DNA of 64,000 bases from Fusarium oxysporum f. sp. lycopersici 4287 (lineage: Eukaryota; Ascomycota; Sordariomycetes; Hypocreales; Nectriaceae). This document shows, piece by piece, positions 9,616-22,611 of the stretch. The DNA lies in NCBI RefSeq assembly GCF_000149955.1, contig NC_030993.1, positions 1,884,603 through 1,948,602 on the forward strand. The letters run 5' to 3'. Under the pieces are notes generated by a model, which worked only from the letters and a program-made list of their open reading frames with translations, did not search any database and was not told where the DNA came from. A program made the translations under genes and the position numbers. Positions within the stretch are counted from its first letter, which is position 1. Every line of letters begins with the position of its first letter.

Positions 9616-12613
9616 TTATGCCATAAAATCATCTTCAATGCTACCTCGTCCACTGGGTCGGTTGAGATCAATCCTGCCAGCTCCGTCCACAATGTCATTA
9701 GTCTCCTGTTCGCCTGGTGCGGACGTACTCGAGCGGACCTGCACCTTGACTTCGCCTTGGATGCCATCAACTCTTATCGTTGACACGGTGGTACCGCCAG
9801 GGGCAGGCCGAAGGTTAGGTGGTGGTGAGAGGTTGACAAGTTCACGGAAGAAGTTGTTAGCAGCCTCGCAGCCGTCCAGCAGCCACTTGAGACAAATCGT
9901 TACTCGCTCCTTGGCATATGGGTTGTGGTCGTCGTAGGCGCAGCAGTTGAGAAGAGGCACGATTCCGTTATACTTGACCATCTGCATCTGCACATCAGGG
10001 TTTCCAGGGCTGCTCTGACCTTGAGGTGGCTGTAAGAGAGTGGCGATGATGGTAAAGATTTGTCCTTTGATCCCGGACCAGGGGAACTTATGCGCTGGCT
10101 CCTGTAGAGGAGGAGGTGGTGGTGATGGGGGAAGTCCATCATCCGCAGCAGCGTATGGTCGCTCAACCATAGGGTTGCCGTCACTGTCATTCCGGGGTGA
10201 TCGCTTTGGAAGCTCAATAAGAGGCTTCTTGGGCACTCCAGCCTCCAGCCCAGTCAAGATCGTGATAAGATCGTAGATGGCCTCCCACTCAATCAGCTTG
10301 GCTCGAGTGTCCAACATCTCAGCAACGGTCGTGAGAAAGTCGAGGTACTGAGCCAAACCATCCTTGGCACGTTCCATATCCCAACTATCCACAGGAAACT
10401 CGGAAGGGTCGCAGTTCTCTTCCCGAATTTGAGCTTGAAGATGCATGAGAGCGGCACATTCGGGGACGATACGGCTTCGAAAGAAACTCAAGAAGAAGTG
10501 AACAAGCTTGATGTCACGGGAATTGTCCTTTGTCTCCTGAGAAGCTGAGTTGTTTATCCGAGCTCTGAACATGTGATTGACAAGTCGTAGAAGGACTGTC
10601 TGAGCGGGCGAGATGATATCCTTGGGAATACGCAGCGAGTTCCAAGCATATGGAATCAAGGCGCTGTGATGAAGGGCCTCCACAATCTGAGTAGTGACCT
10701 GGAAGATGAGAGACTGCTCATCCTTCTCCCAGACAGCAATGAAGACTAGCATCTCTCTAAGGAGACTCTTTCCGCAATCAAGGGCCAGGAACATGCGACA
10801 CCGGGTCTTCTGGAGGTTCTCGCCTGCTCGAGTCAACCCTGAACCGGCGTTGTCCAAAATGCATGACTTGACAATCATGTGCAGAGCCTCGATCTGTTTG
10901 GGATCCAAAATGTTGGGCACTTCAGTTAGCAGACCGGTCAGTGGCCCCTCTCCATAAGATTCGTCATCATCAGCGTCTTCTTCGTCCATGATATCCTCCA
11001 CGTAGTCGTGAGCATACTCATGATCATGATCATGATGGTGATGGTGGTGATCATGGTCATGGTCGTGATCACATTGGCATACGCACTCCTGGTCATCCTC
11101 GTGGTCGTGGTCGTGATCGTGATCGTGATCGTCATGGTCATGGTTACACTCGTGGTGATGATCGTGGTGATGATCGTGGTGATGATCGTGATGGTGCTCA
11201 TGATCATGCTCATGATCATCGTGTTCACAGTGATGGCAATGCTCGTGTTCCGAGAGCTCTTCCTCCTCAACAACACCTGGCGGCGGAGAGTGGTCTGTTC
11301 CACAAGAGTGAGCGTATCGATGCACGAGGTTATTGCGGCAATGTTCCAGGCGGCTCTGGGCAAACTCCACAGATGGCATCAGGACTAGCCATTCTTCGTA
11401 ATTAGGGTCACGGGCGTTCAGCCACCAGGTATCAACTTCTCTCGAGACGCGCCCATATGCACGATCTTGTTCGAATTTGTCCGTCTCATCAGGCTTCCAC
11501 ACCGGGTTGATCTTCTCCTCAGTGTTGGCAACATCTCCAGGAACATCCACAGAGCCATCAGGGAGCCAGTTCCAAGCCAGAGGTCGAATCGGGGCGAGGT
11601 TGCCGGGTGGTCTTGAGGCTTGGTTCTGGGCGTAATCTTTGAGTAGCTTCCTGGCAGTGTCACATAGCTTGGAGTTCCTATCGAGCCAATGCTGGACCTG
11701 TCGCTTTGCCACGTCTGGCCGGAAGCCTGAGCCATCGCCTAGACTCTCCTCGGGACCCGAAAGCGCGCCGTCATCATCAAATAGGACGTCAAACCAAAAA
11801 GACATTTTGTTCCTGTCGTGTTTTGCAGTCCAGTTGTGAGCTTGCTGTAACGACGTTACCAGCAGCTTTTTGTCTAGAATCTTTTTGTTAGTTTGGCAGT
11901 ATATGTCTCGACACCACGGATACCTACATAGCTCTGTGACATCACCGAGCTTTAATCTCTGGCTCTCATCAAGAATCTCTCCGTCGTAGCCCTTACTCGT
12001 TACGTTGACACAGAGAATGATCGTCTGATATACCATTTGATCAAAGTGAACCGCCGCGCAGATGTCTTGCGGCACCTCGGGCTCAGCATTCACGAGGAGA
12101 TTCCTGGCAATATGCATAAGCTTGATGAGAGTCGCTATATCCTCCTTAATTGTCGCATGGTTCATAACAATCAAGGCAGTGCTCTCCTGAGGAGTGACGC
12201 CCTTCTCTGGATCGTTGAGGCTTGACAGCGGCCCTACAGATCGTGTGGTGAGGCTGGGTATGGCAGCTGCAAAAATTCTTGTGAGCCAGATCCAAATCGC
12301 CACATTTCTTGAGATGGCCTCGCTGCACGCTCGTTAGTGATGAGGTTGGCGTAGATTAGGAGGCCGAGGCTTACCGAGCCTTGCGTATTGTATGTGTTTT
12401 CTCTAATGTTTTTGTGATCATAGAGCTCACTTTAGCTGCTGTCTGAGGGCCCATGGGAGGAGACTGAGTGTAGTGGCCTTCAAGACAGACGAGGGCAGCA
12501 GCGAAGCATCGCTCCTCGATGGTTTCCTCAGGTCCATTCTCGTGAGCCTCGTTCAGCAAATTGACGTTGTCGGGAAGTCGGGTCATTTTATCATTTCTCG
12601 TCATGGCATCCAT
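9616..12613 (-). CDS. Ataxin-10/Ctr86-like armadillo-fold protein with a large His/Asp-rich insert
   Basis: Exon 1 (12375-12613) and exon 2 (9616-12322), with a 52-base intron (GTAAGC..GTGCAG), encode about 981 residues. The junction creates a continuous RKARREAISRNVAIW segment. The C-terminal 100-150 residues carry the ataxin-10 domain signature: VKYNGIVPLLNCCAYDDHNPYAKERVTICLKWLL shape, i.e. a loop 'NGI..LL..C..DD.NPY..E' followed by a helix. Upstream are helical segments consistent with ARM/HEAT repeats. Yeast relatives are named copper transport protein 86, although a transport role is not established. Unusual here is a stretch at about 11010-11260 coding for dozens of His alternating with Asp/Glu plus a few Cys (CxC, CHHC), and a proline run (PPSPPPPPLQEP) further on. 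The His-rich stretch could bind Zn, Ni or Cu; that is inference. Family call fairly secure; cellular role unknown. Confidence 0.85.
11010..11262 (-). repeat. Trinucleotide/hexanucleotide repeat encoding a His/Asp-rich tract
   Basis: Repeats of ATGATCGTG/GTGATGATC and TCGTGATCGTGA types on the + strand. On the coding (-) strand they read as HD, HDH and HHDH units. They lie in frame within the ataxin-10-like gene and are probably prone to length variation. Confidence 0.8.
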
Positions 12614-13525
12614 ATACAGTCGTTGACAAGGAAGGTATGTAGCGTTGTGGCTGCTATTTGATGGGTGAGGTTGTGGTGGGCTAAATTTTGGCGGAGCTAG
12701 GTCGGAAAATTTTGGCCGGCTTGGTCAGCATAAGAGGATGAGGAAGAAGGCAAATAAATGTGAGACTGTAAATTTCGAGGCTGCATATAAGGTTACAATA
12801 TTAACAGAAGATAAAATAAAATAAAAAAGCAGATTCAGCTCTATCATTAAATTATAATTACCTTCGTTGGGTCAATGTTAATAAAGTGAAATATTCACTA
12901 AGCGTAAAAGAACTCAGCCCCGCCAAACCAGTAAATGGTAATACAAGACGTCTGAAATGAACAAAACACCGACATAGGAACAAAGACGTAAAATACTCTA
13001 TTGAAGTACCCTTGAGATATCTTGAGAGTTCTTTCCGGAATGGCTTTTGATAGCTAATCCTAAGCCGATGCAGAGAATGACAAAATATTTGCAGATTACA
13101 TAGCACAGAGCACAGAGCACAGAGCACTATGAGATGATAACACATCATTTCAAGATGGTGTGTCACGGCGCGCCTTGGTAGGTCCTTATGATAACAGTAA
13201 TAGCTTATCATAAGTCTATAAACACAACACGCTGAGCATTCTATATCATACCCATAATCTTCATAATAGAACAGCGGCAATCTCATGCCAAAGATTTAGT
13301 ATCTTCAAATGTGCCAACCAATGGTAGAGCTCCCAAGGGTCCACGACCCCTCCATCCCACTGCCCAAGCACGTAAGCTTGGTCATGGCGGCGGGGTAGGT
13401 AGTTCCAAGTTGCGCTGAGGACTAAGGTAGACACGGCAGATATTTCCTCGCGACGACGATAACCTCTCATTCCCATCAACGTTCCAAGTCCTTGCTCAAA
13501 CTAATCTCGGTTTCAATTCGTCAAT
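12614..13525. other. Divergent promoter region of the ataxin-10-like and MTA phosphorylase genes
   Basis: About 0.9 kb. AT-rich near 12780-12870, with a short ACAGAGC tandem repeat near 13103-13128. The minus-strand frame at 12858-13286 is Cys/Tyr/Leu-rich without a recognisable domain and is treated as chance. Both 5' UTRs should lie here. Confidence 0.5.
13103..13130. repeat. ACAGAGC tandem repeat (about four copies)
   Basis: CACAGAG units repeated head to tail upstream of the MTA phosphorylase gene. Short microsatellite-like repeat. Confidence 0.6.
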
Positions 13526-14579
13526 ATGGGTGACCTCCCCACTACGTTCGACAGTGTGTAGACTACCTTATCCGTCCGTATCCATCAATATAGGCGCAAT
13601 ACTGATTCTCACATCACCCTCATAGAGCCTGTCCATATCGCCGTGATTGGCGGTACTGGTCTCGGTCAGCTCGAAGGCTTCGAGCCCGTCGCTGCTCTCA
13701 ACCCTATTACACCTTGGGGACACCCGGCCTCGCCGATCCAGATCCTCTCCCACAAAGGTGGCTACGTCGCTTTCCTTGCTCGCCATGGTGTTCACCATCA
13801 GTTTGCTCCTCACGAGGTCCCGAACCGCGCAAACATCGCTGCTCTACGACATATTGGTGTTAGATCCGTCATTGCCTTCTCTGCCGTCGGTTCCTTGCAA
13901 GAGGAGATCAAGCCTATGGACTTTGTCGTCCCGGACCAGGTCATTGATCGCACAAAGGGTATCCGTCCCTTTACCTTCTTTGAGGGTGGTGTAGTTGGAC
14001 ACGTTGGCTTTGCCGACCCTTTCGATGCAGGCCTTGCTAAGGTGGTCAAGGCTTGTGCAGCTCATATGGAGGGTGACGGCGTCGTCTTGCACGAGAAGGG
14101 CACGGTCATTGTAATGGGTAAGAGACCTGTTGAAGCAGTGCCAGTTACCTAATCATCCTCTGACAAACAATCTAGAAGGACCGCAGTTCTCAACCCGCGC
14201 CGAGTCGAACATGTATCGATCGTGGGGAGGATCTGTTATCAACATGTCGACCCTTCCTGAAGCCAAGCTTGCCCGCGAGGCCGAGCTGGCCTACCAGGTG
14301 ATTGCCATGGCCACCGACTATGATTGCTGGCATTCGTTTGAGGATGTTAATGTCGAGCTGGTCATCAAGTACATGAAGGCTAACAACGAAAATGCCAAGC
14401 GACTCGTAGCGGGTGTCTTGGATCGACTTGGTGAGCTCGAGAACAGCGACCTGGTCCAAGCGAAGCACTGGGCTGGTGCCTCTCAAGGAGCCGTCAAGTT
14501 CATGACCAAGCCAGCTGGCCGTGATCCCGAGGCCATGAAGAAGGTCGAATACCTTTTCCCTGGCTTCTGGGAGGAATAA
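13526..14579 (+). CDS. S-methyl-5'-thioadenosine phosphorylase (methionine salvage)
   Basis: Cleaves methylthioadenosine with phosphate to adenine and methylthioribose-1-phosphate, recycling the by-product of polyamine synthesis into methionine; cytosolic and nuclear. Three exons (13526-13555, 13628-14117, 14176-14579) give about 307 residues. Signatures of the PNP/MTAP family: IAVIGGTGLGQLEGF at the N-terminus (phosphate loop), SHKGGYVAFLARHG, HEVPNRANIAAL, SAVGSLQEEIKPMDFVVPDQVIDRT, EGPQFSTRAES and NMSTLPEAKLAREAELAY. The second junction (ATGG/AAGGACCG) restores MEGPQFSTRAE exactly. The first intron donor (GTGTAG) is weak and the 10-codon first exon (MGDLPTTFDS) is less certain than the rest. 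Yeast MEU1 and human MTAP are the closest named relatives. Confidence 0.93.
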
Positions 14580-15723
14580 ACCCAAGGTAGTCAAAAGCAG
14601 AAAGAGACGGATATTCGAGGGTAAACCAAAGTACGTAGACAAAGACAGATAGGCTTTTGCTGTGATAGAGGCGTTATTGTAAAGCGGCGGAACAATCATT
14701 GGTCATCGATATGAGTTCGAAATCCATGCGCCTGCTTGCTCGTTGATGAGATATTTAGAATCATGCACTCGTCCGTCAATGGGCACAAAGACCCAATTGA
14801 GGTCAGAATAACGTGAGCTATTGAGAGCACAGGTCCAATTGCTGTTGATCAGAACTTCTTGATAGGACAGTAAAGTATGCCCACGACGTCACCAGGCCAC
14901 GACACGATAGTCAATGGGTGTTGAATGACCCCTGGTCCCTGACAAGGGTTCGTTGCTGCATCGTCCACACCCGAGGCTCATGGCTGAAGATGGCTTTTTT
15001 TTGTGGCAGTCGATTTCTGGTGTCACGCTTTGATGTCCTGTTTTCTCTTTTGTTTCCTCAGGCCCTGCATATGCCCGTTGATGTGGCAAAAGCGGCTCTT
15101 AGGTTGTTTGTCCGGCCCACTACGTCGCATGCATTGATGCTTCTCATGTCTGGCGTTTTTGCCGTGAAGCATTGAGGCCCGAGCATTGGCATACCGTACT
15201 GTAAGAACAACTCAGGATATGAGCTGTAAAGTTCTCGGGACCACAATTACTAGCTTTTCAAGCGTCGTTCCTGTGCCTTGTATCCATGTTCGTGAATCAT
15301 AAATCGGCAACGGCCCGCCCTGAAAGGCAGATGTCTGCCAGGGCCCTGGTCAAATGCTACCTGACATTTCTTGCAGCTCACATTAGCCTTGCAGCGCGGG
15401 TGGTCGCTGTACAACGAACGTCCATGAAGATGTCTTGTTATAACAGAAGATCTTCACACTCTCAACCCCTGAGCACCTCTTGAGTGTTGACGACAACCCC
15501 TTGTACTTAGTGATGCAATAATTTGGGTGTGTCACTTGTTTGAATAATAACTCAATCGTCTTACCTGCGGGCTGTCCGTGTACAGAATATGGGCCGAAAT
15601 CATGAACTTCGGCACAGCGAAGGGGCGTAGCTGTCCACCACACCCTCCTGGATGCGCGTGCTTTAAAAACGTAAGACGCCGCTCGGCTGCATTTTGAAAG
15701 AGGTTCGTTCGATCAACAAGATT

Positions 15724-15875
15724 NNNNNNNNNNNNNNNNNNNNNNNNNNNNNNNNNNNNNNNNNNNNNNNNNNNNNNNNNNNNNNNNNNNNNNNNNNNNN
15801 NNNNNNNNNNNNNNNNNNNNNNNNNNNNNNNNNNNNNNNNNNNNNNNNNNNNNNNNNNNNNNNNNNNNNNNNNNN
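15724..15875. other. Assembly gap (152 N)
   Basis: Undetermined bases within the gene-poor region. Confidence 0.99.
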
Positions 15876-18800
15876 TTTTCTCTTTTGTACTGACCATTTT
15901 ACGCTCTACCTTTGTTCGCTGAAGAATTGACTGACTAAGGTATCTTGAATCTCTGGACATCAGAGCACCTCGACAAGGTTTTGAAATCAAGCCTAGACGC
16001 GTATTCCAGGCGCTGTCCTCAGACCAAATTGAACTACTTTATAATAGGCGGTCTCAGTGAGACATCTTCACTTACAATGTTGCGATATGTGAGTTTAGTT
16101 GATTGAGGCAATATGAATCAGCACAAAGTGAGTATACATTGGATGACTGTCCAGCATATCCGGCTATTCGTCAGAGTCACCTCCCTCGTTGTTTAACGAA
16201 CATTCTCTTGTCCATTATTACAGACTTGGTGCCCAGCCTTCACCTCCTGACACCCAGTCATGGTAGGCGGAGCTACCGGCAGCCTCGAAAGGCTGGCTGA
16301 GAGCAGTGTGGGACAAGCCACCCCTAAAGGCGACGTTAATGAAGAAGGTAAACTGGACTTGCAGGCCGACCCGAAATACGCCGGTCCCCGTGTTGACAGG
16401 TCCGGGGTGTGACAGTTTCCGTCCACGTCGACTCCGTGGTCACGGCGCAAGCACAGGCTTTCGGCGCGGGATAGCGGAGCACTTGAAACTAGAAAGATCC
16501 GAGTTTGGCAATGCTTGAGAGCTGTAAAGGACTTAGCACACTAGCCATGGACTGGGTATTGACTGATGGGTGGCTCATGGTATCAAGTCATTCCCGAGGC
16601 ACTACCAGAGAGTCAGAATCCACAGCATAGAGACTATCCGTAATATGCAGAAGGATAGCTGAAATGAACCAACACCCCATGTTATCCACAGAAATCACCA
16701 CGGCATGTCATATTTGCTTTTGTGTTGTGTGCTTTTCTTCTTCTTTTCTTCAGCTGCTGTGTCGAGTATTATCGCTCAACCAACCCCTTCGCTCGATCTC
16801 GAGTTCTAAGGCACGAACAGCGTTGTCCAGCTGAAAGCTCTAGAATATCTCGGTTTTACTGCTGATGTGAATCCATACAGGACGATGACTTGATAGGAGA
16901 GAACTGGTTCTGTGAAAAGCAGAATGGCGGCGGAGTCAACGATTATACCTTGACTCGCGTGCACACGCAACACTACACTGTTATGCGTCCAATTCTTGGC
17001 TCCAGCTTGGCCATCACTGACTCAATAGTGCGTCGTTCCTCACCTACGCCTTAGAGCTGCGTTACCAAGCGCTGTCAAAGCATGGGCCCGCAGAGATTAT
17101 GCTCTTGTGTGGATTTCCATTTACCGGTCTCGAAGGAGAACATGAGGTTGACGTAGATTGCAGTAGCTGCGACACCAGCGAGTGAAGGTCTTCTTTTTGT
17201 AAACGGTTGGCTCTCTATGAAGATCCGATATTCGCGCTCTCTTCTTAGGCTAAATGCGGTGTGTTTTGTGAAGTATTCGAGGCCTCGACAGCCCTGAGCT
17301 CTGTCGTACAATATACAACGCACGGATATAGCAGCTGAGTTAAAGATCGACGGGCGTCAACATGCGTGTCTTCCTGGGCGGGTATCAGTACTATGTTAAT
17401 CCCACGTGGCATGTGACAGACTGGAAGAAGCAAGGAGAAGGAATATCAATGCTCATCAAGACAGAAAACACGCAAGACGTTGTTGGCTGTAAGACAAGCC
17501 AGGGTGCAGCGGCGCATTTGGAAACAATAACAACGTCTCTGGAGGACCAACGTGCAGGGAATTTGCGAGGCTAATAAGCGATAGTGCCGTGGCTTGCTTG
17601 TCAAGTATCGTCGAGTACTGGAAAAACCATTGCACTGTGACGATGCTGGCTTCTCATTTGTCCATCATAACTGACAGAACTGCATCGCTAAAGCCCGAGA
17701 GGCTTAACAAAGACCGGCGGGTTGTTTCCCGGTCGAATGGCAGCGTAAGCGAGCCGGCAATAGTATTATACCTGGGAGTTGTAAGTTTGCGCAAGGATGG
17801 AAGGTTAATAATGTATGGATGTTCATGTAAATGTCTTGGATCTCGGATCACGCTTAAGTGAACCGCGGCCTCGTAATTGGCCTCGGCTAGCGATCCAGCA
17901 GGCACGATCAACTGCTCCTGCTGTTTCCGTGTTAGGTCCTTTTGGGGCCATCACTGTGAATTGAGGTCTTGGCGTCCAACATATCACATACACAGAGTAT
18001 CATGACATGACACGACATTACATTACATTGCATTGGATATGACTCCGTATATTGGACATTAACCGTGCCGTGTCTTGTCTTGTCGTGTCTCGTTTATTGA
18101 GCAGTTAAAGAGCTCAAGGACAAGGATCGCCTGATATGATCAGCATCATCACCACTAACAAACTGATTTTCAGCGGTAACAGGGAAAAGGAAAGGTTAAT
18201 TGCTCGCTACTCCACATGCCGTGGCATGAATTGTGGTTCTCTCCATGCTTGTTTTGCTTTTTTGAGGCTCTCTCGACTTGGCAGCTTCAATTCAACTTGG
18301 ACGACGTGAGCTCTCTGTGGTGAAAAGAAATGAACAGACAATAGTGCGTTGAGTTGTGTGTCCTAAAATGCATGGAATTGGTCGGTATATTGAGGATTGT
18401 AACATAGCCATCTCAATTAGGCTATCGGCGATTTCATAGCTTGTTGTTCATGTTGTGTGTTGTCCTGTGCGTGCGTTGTGTGCTATTCCCCCTGTCCATG
18501 CCCTGGTTTCTCGCTTGACCATTGCGGTACCGCCCAACAAAGACCCCGTCCACATCCAAAAGGCAACTATTGACGTGACAGCACGGAATACCGTCCTGAA
18601 GGACATCACATGAGACGGTAATGTTGGTGATAAAGCAGTGGCTAAGAAGAAACTAACTATAGGTAGCCCTAACCAGTATCTTGGGAGTGGCAAATCAATC
18701 AAGGCCCTGGGGACGCCCACAGCCTTTCGGCCCTGAAGTCCGGTGGAGTCTAGAGAGAATACCTGTGCAGGCAGACAACACCATTAGAGAGGATCCTGTT

Positions 18801-19344
18801 GTGTTACCACACCTCACCTACCCCAAGACAGGGTGACAACCCCCAATCGCGATCTATCGGGCTGCTTGCTGGCAAGACACAGCCCAGGATGTGATGTGGG
18901 TGAGCATCTAACATACGCTGTCTTCAATCCAGAACATATCTGCCTTCCGATTTATAGAAGGCATCAGTTTTGTCGCTTTCAAAGACCAACAGGCAATACC
19001 AAGCGGATTTTATGTCCCTAAACTTTTAGCCTAACTCTCGGTGCCTAAGTAGGAGCACCTTGTTTCTTATGATCTGACGGCATCTGGCCCTGCTATAAGG
19101 CTGTAGAGCAGTGTTATGATTGTGAGCGACCCTCCATCGCTATAGAAGGGTGTGTGCACCCACAGGGAAACCTGTCGATCGAAATCTATCAATCCACCCC
19201 GCTTACTGTACATTGGTAGGGAGGTGCTCTCTTAGTATTACCGATAGCGTTCATTATCATGGCCATGCAAGGCTCTGTCCTGTCATCGGACGTGATCGAG
19301 CTCTCGTCAGAGGCAGTGCATAATGACCAATATACGCTATCTTG

Positions 19345-19467
19345 NNNNNNNNNNNNNNNNNNNNNNNNNNNNNNNNNNNNNNNNNNNNNNNNNNNNNNNN
19401 NNNNNNNNNNNNNNNNNNNNNNNNNNNNNNNNNNNNNNNNNNNNNNNNNNNNNNNNNNNNNNNNNNN
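19345..19467. other. Assembly gap (123 N)
   Basis: Undetermined bases within the gene-poor region. Confidence 0.99.
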
Positions 19468-20089
19468 CTAAGATCATAGAGGGGTGGCATGCTTACAACG
19501 TCACTAATCAGAACCCATGATAATGGTTGGACATTCTATTGTGTAAACTTGCGCTCTTAACACTTGAGTTGAAGCCGAATCGATATGGATCATTGGAACA
19601 GTCAGTGACGGGAATAGAAACAAGATGACGAAAACCAGAGTAAGAAGGTTACAAGTCTGTTGTAAAGTGGACAGCTGATGGCCGACGAATATCGCCGGCC
19701 GCACACGCTGCGTTGACAGATATTTACTACCTGCCTTTCATAGAGCCTATTCATGCATTAATATCTTCTTGCTATAGGAAATGCCTTGCCGGTGAGAATC
19801 AATAATTCCAGAGGCCCCAATTAAGTCTGGGCGGGCCGCGGGAAGAAAAGGAAACCATTTTAGCACCACGGGAGTTCCCTTCCTTGCCCTTAGTTGAAGT
19901 CTACCTTGGCCAAGACTTACGTACAGACAAACGAGCCCCATCAAGAACGTTGAAACTTGAGTTCAATGCTTGAGGCGGCCACAGGGTCCAGAGTTCACCG
20001 TGCTTAAGATTGAGCTTCCGAATTCACACATCATCTTATAGAAGCCGGGGGTATATTGCCAGGTACTGGAAGCCTTCCAGCTCATGAGT

Positions 20090-20150
20090 TTAGTTCAGTT
20101 CGGTTTAGTTTAGTGTCAGTTTGGTGTCAGTTTAGTGTCAGTTTAGTGCA
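20090..20150. repeat. TCAGTTTAGTG-type tandem repeat
   Basis: About four to five imperfect copies of an 11-base unit (TCAGTTTAGTG, with a TTTGGTG variant), preceded by related AGTTTAGTTCAGTT words. Short minisatellite in intergenic DNA. Confidence 0.7.
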
Positions 20151-22611
20151 ATCGAACCCTTGCAATAGCGGCGGGCTATTTTTCTGCATCTCACTCTTGC
20201 AGCACACCTCCGCTTCAAGACGAACCACATTGGATCAGAGGAGTGGGCACCTTTTTGACAAATCCTGACTGGATACTCCGAAACAAACATCTTCATGTAC
20301 AGGGATCTCTTGCGGAATCCATCTGAACTCCAACTCTGTCAGACTTTTCAACCGCACTGCTTCGCTACACGTACGCAGTATGTCCAGTAGCAACTGCAGC
20401 AGCTTGACAGGTACGCAATCTTCCCCACCGCCTCCATATCACAGGCCATCGAGAGATGCAACAATGATCTGTGCCGCGGTAGAATGGGGCATAATTGGGG
20501 CCGAGCCTGGTCAAGCAGCCGGAGAGCATGCTCTTTCCAATGATAAATCAACAGGCGGTCAAGGTGTTGAGATTCCACCGTGGGACAACGACAATGGCAT
20601 GCTCCATCCTCGGAAAGACTCGCCTTTGTTGCTCGACATTCGCAGCAGGACCCCAGACGATTTGCACCAAGGGTCCTAAACAGAACAGCTGAGGGTGTCA
20701 GGAACCGCCGTTGAGATAGCACTGGGGATCAATAACGCCATTGTACTACCCACAGAATGAAACCATCACGCTTTCAGTCCAAGAAGGGAAATGACTCAAA
20801 GCTTTGTAACCAATGGAGTCCGACCTGGACCACGCTATCTTCCCATCTGTCACGCTCATGCTGCTTGCTCTCTAGCTCGAGCGGGATCCGTCTCAAACCA
20901 TGACGTGCATCTACTTGCCTCCCACCGTCCAGGGCTGGTCAGATTGGGGGTGAGCAAAGTGCCCTGCCAGACCCTACCCTTTAGTGCAGCCACCTGGCCT
21001 GAGAATAACTTCAAGGCTCTCTCTTCTCTGTGCCAAAGTGACCAGTCATCTGCTCAAAACCGGCTACCAACTTCACCTGACTTTCCACAGACCACAGCAA
21101 ACGAGACATGGAAGGGGAAAATAGCGCCCGGCACGGCTAAAACGGGCGAAGGCGGGCCCGTGGGGATAAAGATGGGTCATGCAGATACCTGAGAGCAATT
21201 CATCATTGGATTGAGTTCATATCACCGCGTTGAAGCAGTTGGGATGTGCTGGTGCCTTGAAGCCTGCCGCGGGTTGGCTTGTGCTGTGTTTTACGAGTTT
21301 TGCAACACAACCTCGAGCAATTGTGGAGGAGACCTGGACACAGGCCACAGGCCCCAAATGCCTAAATGGGCTCTTGTTTCTCACCACATCCTGGAGCCTC
21401 ATTAGCGCTCTCTGCAGGGGCATGGTCCGCCTAGGTACCGTAGCATGTGGTTAAAGCCGAAGCTGAAGTATCTACATGAGTGCAAAAGATGAGCTGAGTT
21501 TCATGTCAGTCGACGCATGGCACTTGTAAGACTAATACGAGAGCGAGACACACGAAACAAGGTAAACAACACTATAAATTGATTTTCAGTACTGAAAGGA
21601 AGAAGAAAAAAGAAAGCAGGCAGCTCCAAAGAGCGAAAACAAGGGTCTTGATAACTTTCCCAGCACATACCGGAACCCCATGTCTCATGGTGGGGATGTC
21701 AATGTCGAAGCATGAGAATGCCACCCTCCACGCGCTCGCCCTAATGTAGGATGAACCACTTCTGGTCAGGTCTGGGACACGGCCAAGATCCATCCCATTT
21801 TATTCTACCACCTTACGCACCCAAACACACTCCAAGTGCTGGGGTATAGCTATGGGTATGGGCGTGTTATCCAGCAGCAGACCAAGCTGCATTGCCTAGC
21901 ATGCACTGCACTGGTACTGACGTTGAGCTGTCAAAACGGCACCTCAGAAAAAAAAAAAAAGAATCAGACATTGCGCTGCTTTGTTTCAACAGACAGGATC
22001 CACGCTGCCACAGCGGCAATTCTCTCTCCTTTCCTCTTGAATCGTCTCGAATCAGATCGACTCAAATCATATCACGGCCCTTGCCTGCCTGCCTGTCTCG
22101 TTTGCCCTCACACATTCCTATCGTCTGCGGCCCTTCTTCGACTCATCCCTGGGCGGTCGTCTCCATTGAGCAGTGACAGCCGGTAGCAGTGGCCGGTGTC
22201 TACCAGTAACTTGACAGCGGTAGTAATCACAGTAACCGCCTTCTCGCATCTGCTTGCCGGGTATAAAATCGGGAAGAGCGTGTCCTGAATCGCAATCTCT
22301 TCCTCCTTCACTCGCTAGTATCGAGGTTTATTGTAGACGATCTCAACCGCCAATACCTTTCCACAAACCCGTTTTTGAATACAACACTGGCATATCGTAT
22401 CGTGCCGTGCTGTAACCTATCATTCCACATCGCGCTCTTTTTTTCCCCCTTGAATCTTCCTAAGTGGTATTGTTGACCCCGAGTCGTGGAATTGTTTTGT
22501 GCGTGCTGGACCCTGTTAACCTTGGAAGTATAGTCACACACTCCTCCGATTTTGCATACCGACATTGGAAAAACGAATACCTGGATTGATTGATGTCCTT
22601 CGATTGCCGTG

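Larger units (their letters stand above)
14580..22611. other. Eight-kilobase gene-poor region with two gaps
   Basis: No open frame or spliceable set of frames here has a recognisable protein signature. The stretch holds the MTA phosphorylase 3' UTR at its start, gaps at 15724-15875 and 19345-19467, a short tandem repeat near 20090-20150 and, at its right end, the C/T-rich promoter and leader of the methyltransferase gene (about 22000-22611). The absence of strings of stop-free codons on either strand over long distances fits true intergenic DNA or heavily decayed sequence. A lineage-specific small gene or ncRNA cannot be excluded. Confidence 0.5.

Noticed and set aside
11008..11388. Plus-strand frame rich in Met/Val/Ile opposite the His-rich tract
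   Set aside because: It is the antisense of the CAC/GAT repeat coding for His/Asp; hydrophobic appearance is an artefact of repeat complementarity.
12858..13286. 142-codon open frame on the minus strand, Cys/Tyr/Leu-rich
   Set aside because: Lies in the divergent promoter of two solid genes, in low-complexity AT-rich DNA; no signature of a known small secreted or membrane protein.
19051..19230. Possible MITE bounded by GAGCACCT / AGGTGCTC
   Set aside because: Only about eight bases of inverted repeat, no clear target duplication and no second copy in the window.
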